Below are positions 8,244-17,653 of a DNA stretch of 64,000 nt, one piece after another. The stretch's first letter is position 1, and each line of letters begins with the position of its first letter. The stretch lies in contig NZ_VFPP01000001.1 of assembly GCF_006716745.1 (NCBI RefSeq), positions 310,001 through 374,000 of the forward strand. The letters are read 5' to 3'. Below the pieces are notes generated by a model, which saw only the letters and a program-made list of their open reading frames with translations, had not been told where the DNA came from and searched no databases. The stretch comes from Saccharothrix saharensis. GTDB taxonomy: Bacteria > Actinomycetota > Actinomycetes > Mycobacteriales > Pseudonocardiaceae. Both the position numbers and the translations under genes were made by a program.

Positions 8244-9121
8244 ACGCCGCGCTGCACCTGGCGGCGACGCTGGTGCTGTGCGTGGCCGCCGCGGGTCCGC
8301 TCGCGCGCGCCCGGTGGGTGTGGCGCGCGCCGCGCATCGGCATCCTGCTGTGGCAGATGCTGGGCCTGTCGTGGGCGCTGTCCGCGGTGGGGCTGCTGCT
8401 CGCGCTCGGCCTCGCGCCCTACGACGCGCCGATACCGGTCGCGTTGGGACGGTGGGCGCACGACGCGGTGCGCGGTGACGTGACGCCCGCGTCGGTGCTG
8501 GTCGTGCTCGGGCTGCTGTCCGCGTCTGACCTGCTGATCGGTCTGCTGTGGACGTGGTGCTCGGTGCTGCGGGTCCGCCGGCGGCACCGCGACGTGCTGG
8601 CGCTGGTGGCCCGTCGCGACGACGCCGCGCCCGGCGCGTTCGTGCTCGACCACCCGCATCCGGTCGCCTACTGCGTGCCGGGCACCCGGTCCGCGGTCGT
8701 GCTCAGCTCCGGCGCGCTGACCGCGTTGACCCGCGACCAGGTGGACGCCGTGCTGGGGCACGAGCACGCGCACGGCCGGGAGCGGCACGACCTGGTGCTG
8801 CTGCCGTTCAGCGCGTTGTGCGAGGTGCTGCCGAAGGTGCGCCTGGTGCGGGCGGTGGCCGGTGCGGTGGCGCTGCTGGTGGAGATGCGGGCCGACGAGA
8901 GCGCGAGCCTGCGCCACGGCGCGCAGCCGCTCGCCGCGGCCCTGCGCCGGTTCGGCTCGACACCCGCCCCCGAAGGCGCGCTGGGCGCGGCGGACGTCGC
9001 GGTCGCGGCCCGGCTGGCCCGCCTGGCCGGCCTGCCGCCCCTGCCCGCCCTCGCCCGCTGGTCCGTCCTGGTCGGCGGCCTGCTGCTGGTCTGCACCCCG
9101 GTGAGCTTCCTGGTCCGGTGA
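8240..9121 (+). CDS. M56-family membrane metalloprotease (BlaR/MecR-like)
   Basis: A 293-residue integral membrane zinc protease. Three N-terminal helices (residues about 1-20, 35-60, 83-108) precede the cytosolic protease loop with the zinc motif H174-E-H-A-H178 and the downstream acidic ligand region EMRADESAS. One more helix closes the protein (WSVLVGGLLLVCTPV). It lacks the extracytoplasmic penicillin-binding sensor of true BlaR1/MecR1, as is usual for actinobacterial M56 proteins, so its signal is unknown. Its GTG start overlaps the BlaI stop by four bases. The expected role is to inactivate the BlaI-type repressor on an envelope signal. Confidence 0.88.
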   Translation: MNAALHLAATLVLCVAAAGPLARARWVWRAPRIGILLWQMLGLSWALSAVGLLLALGLAPYDAPIPVALGRWAHDAVRGDVTPASVLVVLGLLSASDLLIGLLWTWCSVLRVRRRHRDVLALVARRDDAAPGAFVLDHPHPVAYCVPGTRSAVVLSSGALTALTRDQVDAVLGHEHAHGRERHDLVLLPFSALCEVLPKVRLVRAVAGAVALLVEMRADESASLRHGAQPLAAALRRFGSTPAPEGALGAADVAVAARLARLAGLPPLPALARWSVLVGGLLLVCTPVSFLVR

Positions 9122-9134
9122 CCCCTCCGCGAGT

Positions 9135-9170
9135 ACTACTACAACGCGTAGTGCTACGTTTCGTAGTAGT
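9135..9170. promoter_or_regulatory. Tandem BlaI-type operator
   Basis: Two nested inverted repeats sit just upstream of the 9191 gene: ACTAC-N5-GTAGT at 9138-9152 and CTACG-TTT-CGTAG at 9154-9166. They lie inside an outer perfect repeat ACTACTAC (9135-9142) / GTAGTAGT (9163-9170). The TACTAC/GTAGTA core is that of BlaI-family operators. The site is 14 bp after the protease gene and 20 bp before the next start codon, so it should control the membrane-protein/ccsB unit. Confidence 0.75.
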
Positions 9171-9190
9171 CGTTTCGGAGGGGTGTGCCG

Positions 9191-9571
9191 ATGATCCAAG
9201 TCCTGACGACCGCGCTGACGGTCGTCGCGGTGGCCGCCGCGGTCTGGGCGGTGGTGCTGGCGGTGCTCGACCACCCGATCACCCTGCGCACCAAGCCGAC
9301 GCTGGGGCTCGCGGGCGCGGTGGTGCTGCTGGAGGTGGGTCTGCTGGCGCAGGCCGTGGTCGGGGTCGTGGCGCTGCTGGGCACCGACCGCGACCTGGAC
9401 CGCGCCACGTTCGCCGGCTACCTGGTCGGCGTCGCGGTCGTGCTGCCGCTGGGGGCGGTGTGGTCGGTGGCCGAACGGTCCCGCTGGGGCGCGGGCGTGC
9501 TCACCGTCGCCTGCCTGAGCGTGCCGGTGATGAACCTGCGGCTCGACCAGCTGTGGGCCGGCCATGGGTGA
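9191..9571 (+). CDS. Small membrane protein of unknown function
   Basis: A 126-residue hydrophobic protein with four predicted membrane helices (about 5-28, 38-62, 75-97 and 103-118) joined by short loops; no enzymatic motif is visible. ATG 9191 has GGAGGGG seven bases upstream; the GTG at 9185 is too close to that site. Its last eight bases overlap the start of the CcsB-type gene, so the two are co-translated. It lies directly behind the tandem BlaI-type operator. I do not recognise the family. Membership of a haem/cytochrome maturation unit is inferred only from its partner. Confidence 0.7.
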   Translation: MIQVLTTALTVVAVAAAVWAVVLAVLDHPITLRTKPTLGLAGAVVLLEVGLLAQAVVGVVALLGTDRDLDRATFAGYLVGVAVVLPLGAVWSVAERSRWGAGVLTVACLSVPVMNLRLDQLWAGHG

Positions 9572-10448
9572 GCGCCTCGCCACGCCCGCGCTGCTCAGCG
9601 ACTGGCTGTTCACCAGCGCGTTCGGCGTCTACATGCTCGCCGCCCTGCTGTGCTCGACCGAGTACGCCCTGACCCGCCACGCGGCGAGCCCGCCCGCGTT
9701 CGCCGTGCGGCTGGGCCGTTCCGGCGTGGCGCTGACCGTCCTGGGTGGACTGCTGCACCTGGGATCGGTGGTGCTGCGCGGTGTCGCCACCGGCCGCGTG
9801 CCGTGGGGCAACATGTACGAGTACCTGTCGGCGGTCGGGCTCGTCGCCGTCGTCGCGTGGCTGTACGTGGTGTCCCGGTACGACATGCGCCGCATGTCGG
9901 TGTTCGTGCTGCTGCCGATCGCGTCGCTGCTGTTCCTGGCGGGCAACCGGCTCTACGCCGAGGCCGCGCCCCTGGTACCGCCGCTGCGCTCGTACTGGAT
10001 CATCATCCACGTCGCCGCGGCGATCATGGCCAGCGGCGTCTTCCTGCTCTCCGGCGTGGTCAGCGCCCTGCACCTGGCGAGCTCGGGGGAGTTCCGCCGC
10101 AAGGGCGGTGGCGGGCCGAGCCGCCGCCTGCCCCCGGTCGACCACCTGGACCGGATCGCCTACCGCACCGGCACGGTCGGGTTCCTGACGCTGACGTTCG
10201 CGATCATCACCGGCGCGGTGTGGGCCGAGCAGACCTGGGGCCGGTTCTGGGGCTGGGACCCGAAGGAGACCGTCGCCTTCGTGTCGTGGGTCTGCTACGC
10301 CGCCTACCTGCACGCCCGCGCCACCGCGGGCTGGCGCGGCCGGCGCTCGGCGTGGCTCAACGTCATCGGCATGGTCGTGGTGCTGTTCAACCTGTTCTTC
10401 GTCAACCTGGTCGCGGTCGGCCTGCACTCCTACGCCGGCGTCGACTGA
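9564..10448 (+). CDS. ccsB: CcsB/ResC-type cytochrome c biogenesis protein
   Basis: A 294-residue polytopic membrane protein of the haem-handling WWD family. The signature tryptophan-rich segment is W225-G-R-F-W-G-W-D-P-K-E (about 225-235), preceded by WGNMYEYL (81-88) and conserved histidines in the flanking helices (IIHVAAAIMASG). CcsB-type proteins relay haem to apocytochrome c outside the membrane, working with ResB/CcsA-type and thioredoxin-like partners, none of which are next to it here. The start overlaps the upstream small membrane gene by eight bases. The 3' end overlaps the convergent GlxA-type gene by 19 bp. Confidence 0.9.
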   Translation: MGERLATPALLSDWLFTSAFGVYMLAALLCSTEYALTRHAASPPAFAVRLGRSGVALTVLGGLLHLGSVVLRGVATGRVPWGNMYEYLSAVGLVAVVAWLYVVSRYDMRRMSVFVLLPIASLLFLAGNRLYAEAAPLVPPLRSYWIIIHVAAAIMASGVFLLSGVVSALHLASSGEFRRKGGGGPSRRLPPVDHLDRIAYRTGTVGFLTLTFAIITGAVWAEQTWGRFWGWDPKETVAFVSWVCYAAYLHARATAGWRGRRSAWLNVIGMVVVLFNLFFVNLVAVGLHSYAGVD

Positions 10449-11392
10449 GCGGGCGCGCGGAACGCCGAGCGGTAGGCGTGCGGGGTGGTGCCGACCACCC
10501 GCTTGAACCGGTCGCGGAACGCGGTGGGCGAGCCGAAGCCCGCCGCCGCGGCGATCCGGTCCACCGGGTGGTCGGTGGCCTCCAGCAGGTGCTGCGCCCG
10601 CCGCACCCGCGCGAGGTGCAGCCACCGCAGGGGCGTGGTGCCGGTCTGCTCGCGGAACCGGCGGTTGAGCGTGCGGGTGCTCATGCCGGCGCGCGCCGCG
10701 AGGTCCGCCAGGCCCAGGTCCCGCGCGCAGTTCTCCTCCGCCCAGCGCAGCACGGGCTCCAGCGCCGAGCCGCGCGGCGCGGGCGGCTGCTCGTGCACGA
10801 CGAACTGCGCCTGCCCGCCTTCCCGCTCCAACGGCATCACCGACAGCCGGGCCGCGTCGGCCGCCACCGCCGAGCCGTGGTCCCGGCGGATCAGGTGCAG
10901 GCACAGGTCCAGCCCGGCCGCCGCGCCCGCCGAGGTGAGCAGCCGCCCGTTGTCCACGTACAGCACACCGGGGTCCACCTCGACCGCCGGGTACCGGGCG
11001 GCCAGCGCCGCCGCGGCCGCCCAGTGCGTCGTCGCCCGCGACCCGTCCAGCAACCCCGTCGCCGCCAGGACGAACGCGCCCGAGCAGATCGACGCCACCC
11101 GCGCGCCGCGGGCGGCGGCCAGCCTCAGCGCGTCCAGCACCTCGTCCGCGACCGGCGCGGAGGCGTCCGCGCAGCCGGGCACGATCACGGTGTCCGCGTC
11201 GACCAGCGCGTCCAGGCCCCAGGGTGCCCGCAGCGCGAACGCGCCCGCGTCCACCGTCGGCGTGGCGGCGCACACCAGCACCCGGTACGCGGGCGAGCCG
11301 TCGGCCAGTCGGGTGCGGGTGAACACCTCGATCGGTGTGGACAGGTCGAACGGCACGACCCGGTCGAAGGCGAGAACGGCCACCGTGTGCAT
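10430..11392 (-). CDS. GlxA-family AraC-type transcriptional regulator
   Basis: A 320-residue regulator. Residues about 3-170 form a DJ-1/PfpI-like domain (VAVLAFDRVVPFDLSTPIEVF, then VASICSGAFVLAATGLLDGSRATTHW), and residues about 220-315 carry two AraC helix-turn-helix motifs (LADLAARAGMSTRTLNRRFREQTGTTPLRWL and IAAAAGFGSPTAFRDRFKRVVGTTP). The Cys of CSGAF sits at the nucleophile-elbow position of the DJ-1 fold. Such proteins respond to small nitrogenous or carbonyl compounds; the ligand is unknown. ATG 11392 is used; an in-frame GTG nine bases upstream is possible. It is transcribed alone and may act on the divergent ceramidase gene. Confidence 0.88.
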   Translation of the reverse strand: MHTVAVLAFDRVVPFDLSTPIEVFTRTRLADGSPAYRVLVCAATPTVDAGAFALRAPWGLDALVDADTVIVPGCADASAPVADEVLDALRLAAARGARVASICSGAFVLAATGLLDGSRATTHWAAAAALAARYPAVEVDPGVLYVDNGRLLTSAGAAAGLDLCLHLIRRDHGSAVAADAARLSVMPLEREGGQAQFVVHEQPPAPRGSALEPVLRWAEENCARDLGLADLAARAGMSTRTLNRRFREQTGTTPLRWLHLARVRRAQHLLEATDHPVDRIAAAAGFGSPTAFRDRFKRVVGTTPHAYRSAFRAPAQSTPA

Positions 11393-11548
11393 GCCGACCA
11401 CGCTAGGCGTTCACCGGGCGCGACCGTCCGGGCCGCCCACCCGCCCACGCACCGTCACGACACCGCCACGCCAGGGCTTGCCCGAGTGGCCCGGATCACC
11501 TACCGTCGAGTAAAGGTGAAGAGCTTTCGCGTATGTCGGGGAGTGCTG

Positions 11549-13555
11549 ATGCGGGTCTCACGACGGTCGTTGACGGCGACGGCGCTGGTCGCCGCCCTGG
11601 TCGTGGTCGGGCTGCCGGCGGCGGACGCCGCGCCGGCGCACTACCTGATCGGACGCGGCATCTCCGACGTCACCGGACCCGCCGCCGAGAACGGGATGAT
11701 GGGCTACTCGGCGTTCGACCAGAAGACCACCGGCATCCACCAGCGCCAGCGCTCCCGCGCCTACGTCGTGGTCGACCGGTCCACCGGCAAGCGCGTCGCC
11801 TACGTCAACGCCGACCTGGCCATGATCTTCCGCGCCGTGCAGGACGGCGTGCTGGCCAAGCTCCAGGCCCGCTACGGCTCGCTCTACACCCGCGAGAACG
11901 TGCTGCTGTCCGCCACCCACACCCACGCCGGCCCCGGCGGCTACTCCCACAACCTCGCCTACAACCTCTCGATCCTCGGCCTGCAACCGCAGACCCTGGC
12001 CGCGATCACCGACGGCATCACCGAATCCGTCGTGCGCGCGCACGAGGACCTCGCGCCGGGCGAGCTGTCCCTGGGCCGCGGCGAGCTGACCGACGCCAGC
12101 GTCAACCGCTCCCGCGTCGCCTTCGAGCGCAACCCCGACAAAGGCCACTTCCCGCTCGCCATCGACCCCGCGATGACCGTGCTGAAGTTCCGGCGCGACG
12201 GGACCGACGTCGGCGCCATCAGCTGGTTCGCCACCCACAACACGTCGATGACCAACAAGAACACCCTCATCAGCCCGGACAACAAGGGCTACGCCTCCTA
12301 CCAGTGGGAGCACGACGACCGCGGCGTGCGCTACCTGGAGGACCGGCCCGGGTTCGTCGCCGCGTTCCCCAACACCAACGCGGGCGACATGTCGCCCAAC
12401 CTCAACCTGCGCCCCGGCTCCGGCCCCACCGAGGACGAGGTCGAGAACACCCGCGTCATCGGCGAGCGGCAGAACCGCAAGGCACAGCAGGTGTTCGCCG
12501 GCCCGCAGACCCCCGTCACCGGCGCGGTCGACCACCGCATGCGGTTCGTCGACATGGCCGCCGTCACCGTCGACGGCCGCCACACCCCCGACGGCCGACC
12601 CGGCACCACGTGCCCCGGCGTGGTCGGCGCGTCCACCATGGCCGGCAGCGTCGAGGACGGCCCGGCGATCCCCGGCTTCAGCGAGGGCATGACCAGTCCG
12701 CTCAAGGCCCTGTTCGAGCCGCTGGACGTCGAGGTGCCGCAGTGGCTGCGCGACTGCCAGTACCCCAAGGCGTCCCTGGTGCCCACCGGCCTCGTGCAGG
12801 CCACGCCGAACGTCCTGCCGCTGCAGATCGTCAAGATCGGACCGCTGCACCTGGTCGCCGTGCCCGGCGAGGTCACCATCGTCGCCGGGCTGCGCATCCG
12901 CCGCGCGGTCGCCGCCGAGGCCGGGGTGCCGCTGGAGAACGTCCTGGTGCAGGGCTACGCCAACGACTACAGCCAGTACGTCACCACGCCCGAGGAGTAC
13001 GACCTCCAGCAGTACGAGGGCGGCTCCACGCTGTTCGGCCGCAACACCCTGCCCGCCTACCAGCAGGAGTTCGGCAAGCTCGCCGCGTCCCTGCGCGCCG
13101 GCACGCCCCTCGCGCCCGGCGCCACGCCCACCAAGCCGCCGTTCACCGAGATCAACCTCCAGACCGGGGTGGTGTTCGACGACAAGGCGCCCTGGCACAC
13201 CTTCGGCCAGGTCCTGACGCAACCCGCCGCCGGCTACGCGCGCGGTCAGACCGCGACGGCCGTGTTCGTCACCGGCCACCCCAAGAACAACCTGCGCCGC
13301 AACGGCACGTTCCTCGAAGTCCAACGCCTCGTCGACGGCGCCTGGACCCGGCACGCCGACGACGGCGACTGGTCCACCCGCTACCGCTGGCAGCGCGAGG
13401 GCGTGGCCAACTCGAACGCCACGATCACCTGGACCATCCCCGCCGACACCCCGGCGGGGGAGTACCGCATCGTCCACCACGGCGACTGGAAGAGCGGCTG
13501 GACCGGCGCCATCACCCCGTTCACCGGCGTGACCAGGACCTTCACCGTCGGCTAG
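11549..13555 (+). CDS. Secreted neutral ceramidase
   Basis: A 668-residue secreted amidase that splits ceramide into sphingosine and fatty acid. A signal peptide covers residues 1-28 (cleavage near ADAAPAHY). The catalytic domain starts with YLIGRGISDVTGPAAENGMMGY and carries the zinc-binding THTHAGPGGY (123-132) and the nucleophile motif NAGDMSPN with S282. The C-terminal beta-sandwich from about 540 on (PPFTEINLQTGVVFDD) ends in GVTRTFTVG, close to family length. ATG 11549 is preceded by GGGGAG. As actinomycetes do not generally make sphingolipids, the substrate is likely host or eukaryotic membrane lipid in soil. Confidence 0.92.
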   Translation: MRVSRRSLTATALVAALVVVGLPAADAAPAHYLIGRGISDVTGPAAENGMMGYSAFDQKTTGIHQRQRSRAYVVVDRSTGKRVAYVNADLAMIFRAVQDGVLAKLQARYGSLYTRENVLLSATHTHAGPGGYSHNLAYNLSILGLQPQTLAAITDGITESVVRAHEDLAPGELSLGRGELTDASVNRSRVAFERNPDKGHFPLAIDPAMTVLKFRRDGTDVGAISWFATHNTSMTNKNTLISPDNKGYASYQWEHDDRGVRYLEDRPGFVAAFPNTNAGDMSPNLNLRPGSGPTEDEVENTRVIGERQNRKAQQVFAGPQTPVTGAVDHRMRFVDMAAVTVDGRHTPDGRPGTTCPGVVGASTMAGSVEDGPAIPGFSEGMTSPLKALFEPLDVEVPQWLRDCQYPKASLVPTGLVQATPNVLPLQIVKIGPLHLVAVPGEVTIVAGLRIRRAVAAEAGVPLENVLVQGYANDYSQYVTTPEEYDLQQYEGGSTLFGRNTLPAYQQEFGKLAASLRAGTPLAPGATPTKPPFTEINLQTGVVFDDKAPWHTFGQVLTQPAAGYARGQTATAVFVTGHPKNNLRRNGTFLEVQRLVDGAWTRHADDGDWSTRYRWQREGVANSNATITWTIPADTPAGEYRIVHHGDWKSGWTGAITPFTGVTRTFTVG

Positions 13556-13570
13556 CTCGGCGCCGGAAGG

Positions 13571-14011
13571 TCAGTAGCCCTCCCGGTCCAGCGGGCCCCA
13601 GCTCGTGGCGGCGTGCTCGTCCACCAGGCGCTCGCACTCGGCGAGCACGTCGTCCGCGATCCACCCGATCGGGTGGTGGCATTCGATCAGGGGCTCGTTG
13701 TCCGGGCCGCGGCCGACCTCGGCGCCCTCCAGGATCCACGGCCGCGTGCCCGGACCCCGGCGTTCCTTCAGGTGTCGGTAGTCGTGCAGGCGGCGGGCCA
13801 CCCACAGCCGCAGCGGCCGCTCACCCCACCACGGCTCGATCCCCAGCGAGTTCGCGGACAACCCGGGCAGCCGCACACCGCTCAACCCGTCGCGGCTGCA
13901 CCGGTCGCTGTCCGCGTCCGGGCCCTGCGACCAGCGCACGTACAGCTCGCGCGCGGGTGCCCGGTCCTCGACCAACGAGACCAGGTCGGCTAGATCGGCG
14001 AAGGTGCGCAT
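13571..14011 (-). CDS. Conserved actinobacterial protein, DUF6098-like
   Basis: A 146-residue soluble protein without signal peptide or membrane helix. Visible conserved blocks are ELYVRWSQGPDADSDRCSRD, GVRLPGLSANSLGIEPWW, LRLWVARRLHDYRHL and RPWILEGAEVGRGPDNEPLI. I recall this arrangement from the DUF6098 family, widespread in actinobacteria and of unknown function; the assignment is from memory. The gene is convergent with the ceramidase gene (15 bp apart) and divergent from the FAD-Rieske gene, so it appears monocistronic. Confidence 0.7.
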   Translation of the reverse strand: MRTFADLADLVSLVEDRAPARELYVRWSQGPDADSDRCSRDGLSGVRLPGLSANSLGIEPWWGERPLRLWVARRLHDYRHLKERRGPGTRPWILEGAEVGRGPDNEPLIECHHPIGWIADDVLAECERLVDEHAATSWGPLDREGY

Positions 14012-14072
14012 GCGCCCGGGTTACCGCGTGGACGGAGGTTCGAACGCGGAATGCGCGGGTATGAGCTAAAGC

Positions 14073-15581
14073 ATGACCGAAGCGACCACGACCGCCCGCC
14101 ACTCCCTGTGGTCGGACTCGATCCCGCACGGCCGGTTCCCGGCCCTCACCGGCGAGACCACCGCCGACGTGGCGGTGGTCGGCGGCGGCATCACCGGCGT
14201 CACCACCGCGCTGCTGCTCAAGCGCGCGGGCCTGCGCGTCGTGCTCGTGGAGGCCGACCGCGTCGGCAGCGGCGTCAGCGGCAACAACACCGCCAAGGTC
14301 ACCGCGCTGCAGTCCACCGTGTACTCGACCATCGAGGGCAAGCAGGGCGCCGAGGCCGCCGCCGACTACGCCGACGGCAACATGGCCGCCGTCGAACGCG
14401 TCGCCTCGCTGGTGTCCGAACTGGGCATCGACTGCGACCTGCGCCGGCTGCCCGCCTACACCTTCGCGTTCGACGGGGAGTCCCGCGACGCCGTCGAGCG
14501 GGAAGCCCGAGCCGCCGCCAAGGCCGGCCTGCCCGTCACGCGCGACCACGGCGAGCTCATGGGCGTGCCGTTCCCCGTCGCCGACGCCGTGCGGCTGGAC
14601 GACCAGCTCGCGATCCACCCGGTCAAGTACGTGCGCGGCCTCGCCGAAGCCGTCGACGGCGACGGGTCCCGCGTCCACGAGGCCGGCCGGGTGCTGCGCA
14701 TCGAGGACGGCACACCCAGCCGCGTCCACACCGACCAGGGCACCGTCGTCGCCGAACGCGTCGTCGTCGCCACCCACTACCCGATCCTCGACCGCGGCCT
14801 GTACTTCGCCCGCCTGGAACCCATGCGGTCCTACTGCGTCGCCGTCCGCCTCGCCTCCGGCACACCGCCCACCGGCCTGGCCATCAGCACGGGCAGCCCC
14901 TCCTGGTCGCTGTCGAGCTCCGGCGACCTGCTCATCGTCTGCGGGCAGGGCCACGCCACCGGCTCGCCCCCCGGCGAGCCGTACGAGGAGCTGACCAAGT
15001 TCGCCGCCGAGCACTGGGACGTCGCCGAGGTGACCCACCGCTGGTCCGCGCAGGACCCCACCTCCTACGACAACCTGCCCATGATCGGCCCCTACACCCC
15101 GGGCTCGACCACCCTCTACGGCGCGACCGGGTTCATGAAGTGGGGCCTGAGCAACGGCACCATGGCCGCCGAGCTGCTCACCGACCTCATCGTCGGCCGC
15201 GACAACCCCCTCGCGGCGCGGTTCAGCCCGCACCGGCTCACCCTCGGCGCGACGCCCAAGCTGGCCAAGCTCAACGCCAAGGTCGCCGCGGACCTGGTCG
15301 GAGACCGGCTCAAGCACGCCGAGGTCGACTCCGTCGCGGACGTGCCCGCGGGCGAGGCGCGCGTGGTCCGCGACGGCACCGGCAAGGCCGGCGTGTACCG
15401 CGACGAGGCCGGCGGCGTGCACGGCGTGTCGCTGCGCTGCACCCACCTGGGCTGCCTGGTCCGGTTCAACCCCGCCGAACGCAGCTGGGACTGCCCGTGC
15501 CACGGCTCGCGGTTCGACGTCGACGGCGCCGTGCTCGAAGGGCCCGCGACCAAGCCGCTGCCCCGACGCGACCCCTCATGA
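14073..15581 (+). CDS. FAD-dependent oxidoreductase with C-terminal Rieske domain
   Basis: A 502-residue fusion. The N-terminal D-amino-acid-oxidase-like FAD domain has the dinucleotide motif VVGGGITGV (about 34-42). The C-terminal 100 residues form a Rieske [2Fe-2S] domain with C456-T-H458-LGC and C474-P-C476-H477-GSRF: C456, H458, C474 and H477 bind the cluster and C461/C476 can form the stabilising disulfide. This architecture is common in actinobacteria and bacilli, but its substrate is not established. Its stop overlaps the next gene by four bases, opening a three-gene coupled set with a carboxylate-amine ligase and an iron oxidase-like protein. Confidence 0.9.
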   Translation: MTEATTTARHSLWSDSIPHGRFPALTGETTADVAVVGGGITGVTTALLLKRAGLRVVLVEADRVGSGVSGNNTAKVTALQSTVYSTIEGKQGAEAAADYADGNMAAVERVASLVSELGIDCDLRRLPAYTFAFDGESRDAVEREARAAAKAGLPVTRDHGELMGVPFPVADAVRLDDQLAIHPVKYVRGLAEAVDGDGSRVHEAGRVLRIEDGTPSRVHTDQGTVVAERVVVATHYPILDRGLYFARLEPMRSYCVAVRLASGTPPTGLAISTGSPSWSLSSSGDLLIVCGQGHATGSPPGEPYEELTKFAAEHWDVAEVTHRWSAQDPTSYDNLPMIGPYTPGSTTLYGATGFMKWGLSNGTMAAELLTDLIVGRDNPLAARFSPHRLTLGATPKLAKLNAKVAADLVGDRLKHAEVDSVADVPAGEARVVRDGTGKAGVYRDEAGGVHGVSLRCTHLGCLVRFNPAERSWDCPCHGSRFDVDGAVLEGPATKPLPRRDPS

Positions 15582-16648
15582 CGGTCGGCGTCGAGGAGGA
15601 GTTCCTCCTCGTGGACCCGGAGACCCGCCGCCCCGTGGCCCGCGCCGCCGACGTCCTCGCGGGCGTCCGCGACCTGCCTGCCGGCGCGCGGGTCCACCGC
15701 GAGCTCAGCGGCGTCCAGGTCGAGTTCGCCACCGGCGTGTGCGCCGACCTGCGCGAACTGCGCGACCAGCTCACCGCGGGCCGACAGGCGCTGGCCGACG
15801 CCGCCCACGCCGAAGGCCTGTGGCTGGTCGCCTCCGGCACCCCGCCGCTGGCCGACCCGCGACCCGAGCTGAGCGCGGGGGAGAGGTTCGACCGCATCGA
15901 GTCGCTCTACCGCGGCCAGGTCGACGCCTACCAATGCTGCGGCTGCCACGTCCACGTCGGCGTGCCCGACCCGGAAACCGCCGTGCACGTCGTCAACCAC
16001 CTGCGGCGCTGGCTGCCGACCCTGCTCGCGCTGGGCGGCAACTCGCCGTTCGACCACGACCGCGACACCGGCTACGCGAGCTGGCGGATGATGGACCAGG
16101 CGCGGTTCCCCGGCTCGGGCGTACCCCCGGTGTGCCGCAGCGCCGCCGACCACGCCGCCCGCGTCGCCCGGCTGGTCGACTGCGGCGCGCTGGTCGACGC
16201 CAGCCAGACGTTCTGGCTGGCCAGGCCCTCACCCCGGTACCCGACCGTCGAGGTCCGGGTCGCCGACACCGCCGCCACCGTCGACCACGCCCTGCTCCAG
16301 GCCGGGCTCACGATGGCGCTGGTGGCCGCCGCGGGGGACACCCCGGCACCGGAACCGGACGAGCAGGTGCTGGCCGCCGCCGTCTGGTCCGCCGCCCGCC
16401 ACGGGCTGTCCGGCCCCGGCGTCGACCCGCTCAGCGCCTGCCGGGTGCCCGCCGTCGACCTGGTGCACGCGCTGCTCGACCACGTCTCCGACGCGCTGGG
16501 CGACGACCGCGACCTCGTCCACGCCCTCGTGCGTGACGTGCTGGACAACGGCACGGGCGCGCAACGGCAACTGAGGGCGGGATCACCCGAGGCGGCCGTA
16601 GACCTGCTCGCGTGCACCCGCACCGGAACGGGTAGTCCACGGCCATGA
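15578..16648 (+). CDS. Carboxylate-amine ligase, YbdK/GCS2 family
   Basis: A 356-residue member of the glutamate-cysteine ligase type 2 family. The start [16 protein letters not shown] and the metal/substrate strand [33 protein letters not shown] are diagnostic, as is the later [13 protein letters not shown]. Such enzymes join an amino acid carboxylate to an amine using ATP; the YbdK group shows weak glutamate-cysteine ligase activity and its true substrate is mostly unknown. ATG 15578 overlaps the upstream stop, and its own stop overlaps the next gene start (both ATGA), so translation is coupled across three genes. Confidence 0.88.
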   Translation: MTVGVEEEFLLVDPETRRPVARAADVLAGVRDLPAGARVHRELSGVQVEFATGVCADLRELRDQLTAGRQALADAAHAEGLWLVASGTPPLADPRPELSAGERFDRIESLYRGQVDAYQCCGCHVHVGVPDPETAVHVVNHLRRWLPTLLALGGNSPFDHDRDTGYASWRMMDQARFPGSGVPPVCRSAADHAARVARLVDCGALVDASQTFWLARPSPRYPTVEVRVADTAATVDHALLQAGLTMALVAAAGDTPAPEPDEQVLAAAVWSAARHGLSGPGVDPLSACRVPAVDLVHALLDHVSDALGDDRDLVHALVRDVLDNGTGAQRQLRAGSPEAAVDLLACTRTGTGSPRP

Positions 16649-17643
16649 CCACAGTGGACCCTGCCCTCGACCGCGCCGTGCTGCCCGCCGCGCGCGGCCC
16701 CCTGTCCGCCGCCGTCCTGGACGCCCTGCGCGGCGACCCGCCGGCCACCGGCCTGCCCGCGATCGCGTCGGCCGACCCGTACGGCGAAGACCTGCAACTG
16801 GCCCTGCACGTGTGCTACGAGCTGCACTACCAGGGCTTCGCGGGCGTGCCGGACGACTGGGAGTGGGACCCGGAGCTGCTGAGGTTCCGCGCCGCCCTGG
16901 AACGGGTCTTCCTCGACGCGCTGCGCGCCGACGTGCCCGGCGGCGCCGACCTCGACGGCGTGCTCGACGAACTGCTGGTCGAACCGGTCGACGGCGTCGG
17001 CGTGAGCCACTTCCTCAAGGACGAGGGCGAGTGGTGGCACATGCGCGAGTACCTGGCGCTGCGCTCGATCTACCACCTCAAGGAAGCAGACCCGCACGCC
17101 TGGGTCATCCCGCGGCTGCGCGGCACCGCCAAGGCCGCGCTCGTGGCCGTCGAGTTCGACGAGTTCGGCGGCGGACGCGGCGACCGCATGCACTCCCGGC
17201 TGTTCGCCGACCTGCTCGTGGGCGCCGGGCTCGACCACCGCTACCTCGGCTACCTGGAGCACGCGCCCGCCGTGATGCTGGCGACGGTGAACCTCATGTC
17301 GTTGTGCGGCCTGCACCGGTCGTTGCGCGGATCGCTGGTCGGGCACTTCGCCGCCGCCGAGATCACCACCGCCCCCAGCGCCACCCGCATGGCCAAGGCC
17401 CTGCAGCGGCTGGACGCGCACCCCGACTGCGTCGAGTTCTTCACCGAGCACATCGAAGCCGACGCCGTGCACGAACAGGTGATGCGCCGTGACGTCATCG
17501 GCGACCTGCTGGCCCGCGAACCGGAGCTGACCGAGTCGGTCGTGTTCGGCGTCCAGGCCACCGAACTGCTCGAACAACGCCTCGGCGACCACCTGCTCGG
17601 AGCGTGGGAAAAGGGGCAGACGGCGTTGCGCCTGCCCCTCTAG
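16645..17643 (+). CDS. Iron-containing redox enzyme, haem-oxygenase-like fold
   Basis: A 332-residue all-helical protein of the family annotated as iron-containing redox enzyme (HDO-type, haem-oxygenase-like diiron fold). Candidate metal ligands are the E/H-rich helices CYELHYQGF, EYLALRSIYHLKEADPHAW, VEFDEFGGG, FFTEHIEADAVHEQVM and the Asp/Glu near LLAREPE. Family members perform oxidative decarboxylation or N-oxygenation of amino-acid-like substrates in several pathways. The four-base overlap with the amine-ligase gene suggests the two act on a shared metabolite, possibly an amide or amino acid derivative; that is inference. Confidence 0.82.
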   Translation: MTTVDPALDRAVLPAARGPLSAAVLDALRGDPPATGLPAIASADPYGEDLQLALHVCYELHYQGFAGVPDDWEWDPELLRFRAALERVFLDALRADVPGGADLDGVLDELLVEPVDGVGVSHFLKDEGEWWHMREYLALRSIYHLKEADPHAWVIPRLRGTAKAALVAVEFDEFGGGRGDRMHSRLFADLLVGAGLDHRYLGYLEHAPAVMLATVNLMSLCGLHRSLRGSLVGHFAAAEITTAPSATRMAKALQRLDAHPDCVEFFTEHIEADAVHEQVMRRDVIGDLLAREPELTESVVFGVQATELLEQRLGDHLLGAWEKGQTALRLPL

Positions 17644-17653
17644 GACCCATCGG

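Noticed and set aside
9650..11548. Ceramidase start far upstream in the same open frame
   Set aside because: The upstream part overlaps ccsB and the minus-strand GlxA-type gene. The ATG at 11549 begins a proper signal peptide with a ribosome site.
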